Shown in pieces: positions 44,842-52,090 of a stretch of DNA of 64,000 bases. The DNA comes from Comamonadaceae bacterium (GTDB lineage Bacteria; Pseudomonadota; Gammaproteobacteria; Burkholderiales; Burkholderiaceae_C). The first letter of the stretch is position 1. Each line of letters starts with the position of its first letter. The position numbers and the translations under genes were made by a program. The notes below the pieces were generated by a model, which saw only the letters and a list, made by a program, of their open reading frames with translations, was not told the origin of the DNA and did no database searches. Location of the stretch: contig JAIXRJ010000030.1 of assembly GCA_027485235.1 (NCBI GenBank), forward strand, positions 62,001 to 126,000, written 5' to 3'.

Positions 44842-45324
44842 TCAATCCCTGTCGCCTTGGACGACCCGGCGGACCACTTCGGCAGCGAATCCCCGGGCGA
44901 TCAAAAAGCGCATTTGTTTGGCCTGCTCACGGCCGTCGGCAGGCGGCTGACCGAATTTTTTGCGCCAGACCTCTTGGGCGCGCTGCCATTCGCTGTCGCG
45001 CAAAGCGTTCAGCGCATCGGCCACCGCTTCGCCAGACAAACCTTTGGTGGCCAACTCTTGCCGCACACGGGCCGCGCCCAGTTTCCCAGCACGGCGGTTG
45101 ACCACCGACGCCACCACTCTTTGCGCGTTGATGTAATCCTTGGCCTCTAAAAAATCCAAAGCGGCGGCGAGCTCGCCGGGCGTTTCCTCGTACGGGGCCA
45201 ACTTGCGCTCCAACTCCGTGCGTGAATGCTCACGTTGGCTCAAAAGCCGCAAGGCGCGGCCTTTGAGGGAGGGCTGAAACCCCAAACCCTTGCGGGGTTC
45301 GGGCAGGCGCTGTTCGTCGCTCAT
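44842..45324 (-). CDS. recX: regulatory protein RecX
   Basis: A 160-residue helical protein of tandem three-helix RecX repeats: LKGRALRLLSQREHSRTELE, LDFLEAKDYINAQRVVASVV, then RVRQELATKGLSGEAVADAL, with EWQRAQEVWRKKFGQ near the C terminus. RecX binds RecA filaments and limits recombinase and coprotease activity. The ATG at 45324 is 13 bases after the recA stop, so it is co-transcribed with recA; the longer frame upstream is a shadow of recA. Confidence 0.93.
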   Translation of the reverse strand: MSDEQRLPEPRKGLGFQPSLKGRALRLLSQREHSRTELERKLAPYEETPGELAAALDFLEAKDYINAQRVVASVVNRRAGKLGAARVRQELATKGLSGEAVADALNALRDSEWQRAQEVWRKKFGQPPADGREQAKQMRFLIARGFAAEVVRRVVQGDRD

Positions 45325-45337
45325 GCCTGCCTTGCCT

Positions 45338-46429
<1,092 letters not shown>

Positions 46430-46518
46430 GAAAATCTCCTTGAATATCAATGGTTTGGGGCATTCGCTCCCTTGAAAGCCCGCGCTTTACTGGATGCGTG
46501 AACAGTACTGTAAATCAA

Positions 46519-46534
46519 CTGTATAAACGAGTAA
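46519..46534. promoter_or_regulatory. degenerate LexA/SOS-box-like site
   Basis: CTGTATAAACGAGTAA keeps the left half of the CTGTATATATATACAG consensus but has TAA instead of CAG on the right. It lies between recA and the divergent marR gene, where an SOS box is expected. Nearby ACTGTAAAT and ACTGTTTAAAGTCAGT (46538-46553) offer further half sites; the latter dyad could be the MarR operator. Confidence 0.35.
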
Positions 46535-46571
46535 AGACTGTTTAAAGTCAGTTTGCCTTACTATTTGAGGC

Positions 46572-47075
46572 ATGACTGAATCAGCACCAAACGCCGCCAA
46601 CGCACACGGCAACCCCGTCGATGACCGCTGGCGTCAAACCCACTTGGGGCGCTTGCTGGGCCACGCAATGCGCAGGTTCGACGAGCGCGTTTTGCAATTG
46701 ATGGCGCACAACGAGGGTGTGCCATTGGCTTTGGCCAATTTAGCCGCACGCGATCAAATCAGCGCCGCCCATGTGCACATCACTCGGCATTTGGCGCTCG
46801 AAGGCTCGCGCTTGACCGATCTGGCGCAAGCGGCTGGCATGAGCAAACAAGCCATGGGCGATTTGGTGGACCAGTGCACCGCCTGGGGCTTGGTGCAAAG
46901 ACAAAACGATTTGCAAGATGCGCGGGCCAAACGCGTGGTGTTCACCCCCGATGGATTGGCGTGGTTGCAGGCCTTCAAAGATGCGGTGTCTCAAGCTGAG
47001 ACCGAGTTCAGGCAAGCCGTGGGCGCCGATGTGGCCACGGTGGTGGCTTTGGGCTTGGAGGCTTACGCGCATTGA
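46572..47075 (+). CDS. MarR-family transcriptional regulator
   Basis: A 167-residue winged-helix regulator: an N-terminal helical dimer part, then ISAAHVHITRHLALEGSRLT and DLAQAAGMSKQAMGDLVDQC as the helix-turn-helix. The wing is NDLQDARAKRVVFTPDG and a C-terminal helix follows. The gene diverges from recA across 142 bases. The ligand and targets are unknown; a dyad just before its start suggests autoregulation. Confidence 0.88.
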   Translation: MTESAPNAANAHGNPVDDRWRQTHLGRLLGHAMRRFDERVLQLMAHNEGVPLALANLAARDQISAAHVHITRHLALEGSRLTDLAQAAGMSKQAMGDLVDQCTAWGLVQRQNDLQDARAKRVVFTPDGLAWLQAFKDAVSQAETEFRQAVGADVATVVALGLEAYAH

Positions 47076-47217
47076 AGCCGCCCCCATGCCAGCGCCCATG
47101 CGGCCCAAGCCCGTCCCAGCGCGGCTGAATGAACAGCCTTGAAGCAGACACTAAAATCAGAACGGCTGCACGGACACAAGCCGACAGGCCAGCATCGACA
47201 ACAAAAAGGAGACAAGC

Positions 47218-47892
47218 ATGCGAATTCTCATTGCCGAAGACGACCAAGTGCTGGCCGATGGCTTGTTGCGCACTTTGCGCAACGCAGGCGCGGCGGTTGA
47301 CCATGTGGCCAGTGGCAGCGAGGCCGATGCCGCCCTCATGACCAACAACGAATTTGACCTGCTGATCCTGGATTTGGGGCTGCCCCGCCTGCATGGCCTG
47401 GAAGTGCTCAAGCGTTTGCGCGCCAGAGGTTCAGTGTTGCCGGTGTTGATTCTCACGGCCGCTGACAGCGTGGAAGAACGTGTCAAAGGGCTGGACTTTG
47501 GCGCTGACGATTACATGGCCAAGCCCTTCAGCTTGCAAGAACTCGAAGCCCGTGTGCGCGCCCTCACCCGCCGCGGCATGGGCGGTGCCACGTCGCAAAT
47601 CAAGCACGGCCCTTTGGTCTACGACCAGTCCGGCCGCGTGGCCACGATCGACGGCAAGATGGTTGAGCTGTCAGCCCGCGAACTGGGTTTGCTCGAAGTG
47701 CTGCTGCAGCGCGCAGGCCGCTTGGTCAGCAAAGACCAGCTGGTCGAGCGCCTGTGCGAATGGGGCGAAGAGGTCAGCAACAATGCCATCGAGGTGTACA
47801 TCCACCGCTTGCGCAAGAAAATCGAAAAAGGGCCGATCCGCATCGCCACGGTGCGGGGTCTGGGCTACTGCCTTGAGAAAATCCCGGGCTGA
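47218..47892 (+). CDS. OmpR-family response regulator (TctD/QseB-like)
   Basis: A 224-residue regulator. The receiver domain has EDD at 7-9, phospho-acceptor Asp at about 52 in LLILDLGLPRLHG, Thr in LILTAAD and Lys in MAKPFSL. The winged-helix domain ends ATVRGLGYCLEKIPG. AAGGAG precedes the start. It is followed after 50 bases by its kinase. It is similar to the pair at 451-2561, so the window holds two TctDE-like systems. Confidence 0.93.
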   Translation: MRILIAEDDQVLADGLLRTLRNAGAAVDHVASGSEADAALMTNNEFDLLILDLGLPRLHGLEVLKRLRARGSVLPVLILTAADSVEERVKGLDFGADDYMAKPFSLQELEARVRALTRRGMGGATSQIKHGPLVYDQSGRVATIDGKMVELSARELGLLEVLLQRAGRLVSKDQLVERLCEWGEEVSNNAIEVYIHRLRKKIEKGPIRIATVRGLGYCLEKIPG

Positions 47893-47942
47893 GCGTGTCC
47901 GGGGCCGTGCATCCACACTGCGGCACGCGTGCCCACTGAGCC

Positions 47943-49400
47943 ATGAAGTCCAAGGGCTGGGGTGTCAATATCTTCAAGCGTGAGCAGCGCTCTTTGTTCG
48001 GGGAAATTCTCGACTGGATGCTGACCCCGCTGCTGCTTTTGTGGCCCATCAGCTTGGCCTTGACCTGGCTGGTGGCCCAAGGCCTGGCCAACAAGCCGTT
48101 TGACCGTGCCATGGTCTACAACGTGCAGGCCTTGGCGCAACAGGTCAAGCTGGGAGCCGACAAAAAAGTTCAATTCAACCTGCCTCAGCCTGCCAGCGAA
48201 TTGCTGCGTGCCGATGAAACCGACTTGGTGTACTACCAGGTGCGCGGGGCCAACAACGAACATTTGAGCGGCGACCGAGATGTGCCTTTGCCCTCGGACG
48301 ACGAAGACAAGGGAAGCAGTTACGAAGTGCGCATCCGTGACGACGAAATGCGCGGCATGGAAGTGCGTGTCGCCTACACCTGGATTCGCTTGGATGCCGA
48401 TGGCAAGCGGCCGGCCCTGGTGCAAGTGGCCGAGACACGCGAAAAACGCTCGGTGCTGGCGGCCGAGATCATCAAGGGCGTGATGCTGCCGCAATTCGCT
48501 TTGTTGCCCTTGGCGGTGCTGTTGGTGTGGCTGGCTTTGGTGCGCGGCATCAAGCCGCTGTCGGAGCTGGAAGAGCGCATCCGCGCCCGCAAGCCCGATG
48601 ATTTGAGCCCCCTGGACGACAAAGCGGTGCCCATGGAGGTGGCGCCACTGGTCTTGTCGGTGAATGACTTGCTGGAAAGACTGAAAGACTCCATCATGAC
48701 GCAAAAGCGTTTTTTGGCCGACGCGGCACACCAGCTCAAAACACCATTGGCCGGTTTGCGCATGCAGGCCGATTTGGCGCAGCGCTCAGGCTCCAGCCAA
48801 GAAGAGCTGAAAAGATCACTCCAGCAAATTGGCCGCGGCAGCATGCAGGCCACGCACACGGTGAATCAACTGCTGTCTTTGGCCCGCGCGGAAGGGGGCG
48901 GAACCAGCGTACCGCAGCAAGCATGTGACATGGCCCGCATGGTCAGCGATGTGCTGCAAGACAGCCTGCCCAGCGCGATGGACAAGGGCTTGGATCTGGG
49001 CTACGAAGGTGTGCAGCCCGACTCGCCAGGGGTGAAGGTGATGGGTTATCCGATTTTGCTCAGGGAGATGGTGCGCAATTTGGTGGAGAACGCCATCAAC
49101 TACACGCCCTCAACGGCAGATCGCCCAGGCGTGATCACGGTCCGTGTGCTGGTCGACCCCTACAGCAAGGTCTTGGTTTTGCAGGTTGAGGACAACGGAC
49201 CTGGCATTCCCTTGGCAGAACGCGATTTGGTGTTTCAACCGTTTTACCGTGCTCTGGGAACCAATGTGGACGGCTCAGGACTGGGCTTGCCCATCGTGAG
49301 GGAAATTGCGCAACAACACGGCGCCAGCATCAGCATCGACGCCACATTTGAGCACCAGACGCCGCCTGGGGCCTGCTTCACGCTGCGTTTTCAGGGGTGA
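47943..49400 (+). CDS. TctE-like sensor histidine kinase
   Basis: A 485-residue kinase with TM1 at about 24-44 (LTPLLLLWPISLALTWLVAQ), a 2CSK_N-type periplasmic domain (VYNVQALAQQVKLGADKKVQ) and TM2 at about 180-200 (LPQFALLPLAVLLVWLALV). Then come HAMP-like and HisKA domains with phospho-acceptor His in DAAHQLKTPLAGLRMQ, and an ATPase domain (VRNLVENAINYTP, EDNGPGIP, GSGLGLPIV). The HQLKTPLA variant is normal for the TctE branch. The signal is unknown. The gene is followed by REP-like repeats. Confidence 0.92.
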   Translation: MKSKGWGVNIFKREQRSLFGEILDWMLTPLLLLWPISLALTWLVAQGLANKPFDRAMVYNVQALAQQVKLGADKKVQFNLPQPASELLRADETDLVYYQVRGANNEHLSGDRDVPLPSDDEDKGSSYEVRIRDDEMRGMEVRVAYTWIRLDADGKRPALVQVAETREKRSVLAAEIIKGVMLPQFALLPLAVLLVWLALVRGIKPLSELEERIRARKPDDLSPLDDKAVPMEVAPLVLSVNDLLERLKDSIMTQKRFLADAAHQLKTPLAGLRMQADLAQRSGSSQEELKRSLQQIGRGSMQATHTVNQLLSLARAEGGGTSVPQQACDMARMVSDVLQDSLPSAMDKGLDLGYEGVQPDSPGVKVMGYPILLREMVRNLVENAINYTPSTADRPGVITVRVLVDPYSKVLVLQVEDNGPGIPLAERDLVFQPFYRALGTNVDGSGLGLPIVREIAQQHGASISIDATFEHQTPPGACFTLRFQG

Positions 49401-49414
49401 ACTGGGGCTTGAGA

Positions 49415-49532
49415 GATCGCGCACAGGGTGCGGCTCCCACAAGTCAGCAGCGCCGCTGCGCCATCGGGCTTCGCAGGAGCAGCGCGGCAGCGCCATCGGG
49501 CTTTGTAGGAGCCGCACCCCGTGCGCGATCGC
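49415..49532. repeat. inverted pair of REP-like elements
   Basis: GATCGCGCACAGGGTGCGG (49415-49433, running on into CTCCCACA) and TGTAGGAGCCGCACCCCGTG (from 49504, running on into CGCGATCGC) face each other. Between them lies GCGCCATCGGGCTT, itself present twice with a following GGAGC. The arrangement is that of a two-REP module. A third relative is at 28164-28188. It sits between the kinase and the convergent GST gene. Confidence 0.75.
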
Positions 49533-49536
49533 TTGA

Positions 49537-50196
49537 TCAGGCGGTTTTGCCCATGTCGAGCTGCAGGCGTTCGCGTTCCATCACGCGAGCCACAGCAGGC
49601 TGCGCAGCCACTTTTTGCACAAAGGCCCACAGATCGGGATGCTCTGTGGGTGGGATGCCAGCGATCGTGCCCCAGCGGGTCAGGGTCAGGCTGTAGGCGT
49701 CCAGCACACCAAACTGAGGCCCGCTCAACCAGGCGTGGCCTTTGGCCTCAGCCGCATTCACCAAAGCCTGCAATTCGCCCAACATGCCCCGGAACAACTG
49801 TGTGTTGTAAGGCTTGAGCGCTGCTTGTACGTCGGGCAAGTTTGAAAATTTTTGCGGCATGAAGATGTGGGTGAAGGTCGGGTGCACCGTGTTGTTCATC
49901 CAGGCCAGTGTGGAGATGGCCTGGGCACGGGCCAGGGGCTCGGTGGGCAAGAAGCCCGCCTGCGGAAAGAGCTGGTCCAGGTGAAGCACGATCGCCACGA
50001 TCTGGCTGACGACCTGACCGTTGTTGACCAGCACCGGCACTTGGCCGCGTGGGTTGATGGCTTTGTAGGCCTCGCTGTTTTGTTCGCCTTTGTGCAGCTT
50101 GACCATGTGCGGCTCAAACTCGGCGCCGCTCATCTCGAGCAGCACATGGGGCACAAAAGAACAGGCGCCAGGGGCGAAATACAGGGTCAGGCTCAT
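49537..50196 (-). CDS. glutathione S-transferase (beta-class-like)
   Basis: A 219-residue GST. The thioredoxin fold has MSLTLYFAPGACSFVPHVLL (the ACS cysteine typical of beta-class GSTs), INPRGQVPVLV with the cis-proline and VVSQIVAIVLHLDQ with the glutathione-binding polar pair. The helical domain has FGVLDAYSLTLTRWG (N-capping box). It is not obviously linked in function to its neighbours; it ends at the REP-like module. Confidence 0.88.
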   Translation of the reverse strand: MSLTLYFAPGACSFVPHVLLEMSGAEFEPHMVKLHKGEQNSEAYKAINPRGQVPVLVNNGQVVSQIVAIVLHLDQLFPQAGFLPTEPLARAQAISTLAWMNNTVHPTFTHIFMPQKFSNLPDVQAALKPYNTQLFRGMLGELQALVNAAEAKGHAWLSGPQFGVLDAYSLTLTRWGTIAGIPPTEHPDLWAFVQKVAAQPAVARVMERERLQLDMGKTA

Positions 50197-50214
50197 AGGC
50201 TCTCCGCGAAAGGG

Positions 50215-50502
50215 TTAATGGTTTGCTGGTTTGGCCGGCAAGGCCTCGGGTGTATTGCCCGCAGGCGCGGCAGCCGCTTCAGAAGCGGGCACAGCAGGCG
50301 CAGACAAGGCAGGCGCAGGCTCAGAGGCCGCCTGGCCTGGCAGTGTGAACAGCAAGTCCTCGGGCTTGATTTGCTGCCGCAAGCGCTCTGGCTCGCGTTG
50401 CACATGGGGGCCCCAGCCCCAGCGGGCAAAGGCGTCCCATTGCCATGCCAGAGCGATGGCATTGAGCAGCAGCAACAGGGCTATCCACCCGCGGATTTTC
50501 AT
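50215..50502 (-). CDS. membrane-anchored small protein of unknown function
   Basis: A 95-residue protein with one N-terminal helix (GWIALLLLLNAIALAWQW), a charged middle (VQREPERLRQQIKPEDLLFT) and an Ala/Pro-rich tail. It overlaps birA by four bases (ATGA), so it is translated with it. Small inner-membrane proteins in this position are familiar from Burkholderiales, but no function is known to me. Confidence 0.7.
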   Translation of the reverse strand: MKIRGWIALLLLLNAIALAWQWDAFARWGWGPHVQREPERLRQQIKPEDLLFTLPGQAASEPAPALSAPAVPASEAAAAPAGNTPEALPAKPANH

Positions 50503-51269
50503 GCTGGGTCCTCGACAAAGGGGCGCACGCTGACTTCGGAACTGTGGATGTCCACCACGCCAGCATCGGTCTGCAATCGTAGCGCACCGCTGGCGCTGAC
50601 ACCCAGAGAAGTGCCCTGCAGCCCATCGCTGGTGTGCACGCGCCGGCCTTTGAGCACGTCTCGCGCTTCAAAGCGTTCACGCAGGGGGGCAAAGCCGGTG
50701 GTTTCAAAAGCCAAAAGAGTCTGGATCAAGGGCGCCGCAATGCGCCCCAGCGCCGCAGCGCCGCTCACATCAGGCCAACATTCGGTCAAGGCCGCAGGCG
50801 GGGTGTTCAGGCCATCGGCCGGGCGCGGGCGGAGGTTCAGGCCCACACCGATCACCACTTGGCTGCGCCCAGCCATGCTGGCCGCCTCCACCAGAATGCC
50901 GCCGAGTTTGCGTTCTTGCAGCCACAAATCGTTGGGCCATTTCAGGCCCACATCGGGGTGCAGGCTTTCGGCCAGGCTCAGACCTACAGCCAAGGACAGA
51001 CCTGACCAGTCTTGGGGGGCGATGGGCAGGCTGAGCGAGAAGGTCAGGGAATCGCCTGGCTGGCTTTGCCACACGCGGCCCATGCGGCCACGGCCTGCAG
51101 TTTGGCGCTCAGCCACCAGCAGCGTGGGTTCGTGTTGGCCATCGCGGGCACGGCGCATCAGTTCGCTGTTGCTGGAGTCGATCTCGGGCAGGATCTCGAC
51201 AGTGAAGCCGGGCAGCAGCGGGTGGACCTGCTCCCAGATGGCTTCGGCAGGCCAGGTGTGGGGGCTCAT
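50499..51269 (-). CDS. birA: biotin--[acetyl-CoA-carboxylase] ligase
   Basis: About 256 residues. It makes biotinyl-AMP and attaches biotin to the BCCP subunit. Motifs are IDSSNSELMRRA, the nucleotide loop AGRGRMGRVW, LKWPNDLW and KLGGILVEA. The N-terminal DNA-binding domain of E. coli BirA is absent, so this is a monofunctional ligase that does not repress bio genes itself. The ATG at 51269 is chosen; a GTG at 51284 is possible and would abut the stop of the SET-domain gene. Confidence 0.93.
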   Translation of the reverse strand: MSPHTWPAEAIWEQVHPLLPGFTVEILPEIDSSNSELMRRARDGQHEPTLLVAERQTAGRGRMGRVWQSQPGDSLTFSLSLPIAPQDWSGLSLAVGLSLAESLHPDVGLKWPNDLWLQERKLGGILVEAASMAGRSQVVIGVGLNLRPRPADGLNTPPAALTECWPDVSGAAALGRIAAPLIQTLLAFETTGFAPLRERFEARDVLKGRRVHTSDGLQGTSLGVSASGALRLQTDAGVVDIHSSEVSVRPFVEDPA

Positions 51270-51284
51270 CGGTGTGCCAGGCAC

Positions 51285-51995
51285 TCAGCCCTTTTTGGAG
51301 GGCTTCTTGAGCTTGTCTGTGGGTTTCTTTTTGGCCTTGGTTTTCGGATCGGACTTGGGCTTGACCTTGACCTCGACTTTGGACTCGGCCTTCACCTTGG
51401 ACTTGGATTGAGATTTGGCTTTGGCTTTGGCATCCGACTTGACCTTGTCCTTGGATGGGCTTTTGGTTTTTTTTTGCCCCGGAATCTTGGGCGTGTCGTC
51501 GCGGTCTTTGGGTGACAGCAGCGTGCCGCGGCAGTTCTTGGCACCGCACCAGCAGGGGTATTCGGCCAAAAGTTTTTTGGTGTAGGGCTCGTCGATGATC
51601 AGGCCGTAGTCGTAATTCAGCTCTTCACCGGCTTGGATGTTGCGCAGCGCTTTGATGAAAACGCGCTCATTGTCTTCGTCGGCTTCGCAGTTGGGCTGGC
51701 AACTGTGGTTGATCCAGCGTGACGAGTTGCCACCGTGCAGCGCATCGATCACCCGGTCTTCGTTGACATGGAAATAAAAGGTGTGGTTCGGGTCCTTGGG
51801 GTCGTGTGGGTGGCGGTCTTGCGCCTCGTCCCAGCTGATGACCTCGCCCACGTACTCCATCAGGATCTCGCCTTCGGCCAGGTCTTGCAGCGCAAAAACG
51901 CCCTTGCCGTGTACACCGGAGCGGCGCACCTGGATGCGCTTGCCGGCTCGCTTCGGGGTGGAGGGGCTGGGGGAGAAAACGGGTGTTTTGGCCAC
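51285..51995 (-). CDS. SET-domain lysine methyltransferase with lysine-rich tail
   Basis: A 236-residue protein. The SET core starts RIQVRRSGVHGKGVFALQDL and contains the cofactor-binding SSRWINHSCQPNCEA (NHSC at 96-99) and the catalytic ELNYDYG (125-131). A post-SET cysteine motif follows (CWCGAKNCRG, cysteines 148, 150, 155). All signature residues for an S-adenosylmethionine-dependent lysine methyltransferase are there. Residues 170-236 form a histone-H1-like tail of K/S/V repeats. The start is a GTG at 51995 with no clear ribosome site. It is divergent from topB. The substrate is unknown. Confidence 0.88.
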   Translation of the reverse strand: MAKTPVFSPSPSTPKRAGKRIQVRRSGVHGKGVFALQDLAEGEILMEYVGEVISWDEAQDRHPHDPKDPNHTFYFHVNEDRVIDALHGGNSSRWINHSCQPNCEADEDNERVFIKALRNIQAGEELNYDYGLIIDEPYTKKLLAEYPCWCGAKNCRGTLLSPKDRDDTPKIPGQKKTKSPSKDKVKSDAKAKAKSQSKSKVKAESKVEVKVKPKSDPKTKAKKKPTDKLKKPSKKG

Positions 51996-52090
51996 GGCGT
52001 CAAAAATTTGTTATGGTGAATTCATGTGGGCGCCTGCGTGAGCGCGTGCCCGGGCGCGTGCGCACACGCGAGACAACGGATTGTAATGAC

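Noticed and set aside
49306-49536. Plus-strand frame over the REP-like module
   Set aside because: It is created by the repeats and the end of the kinase gene in another frame.
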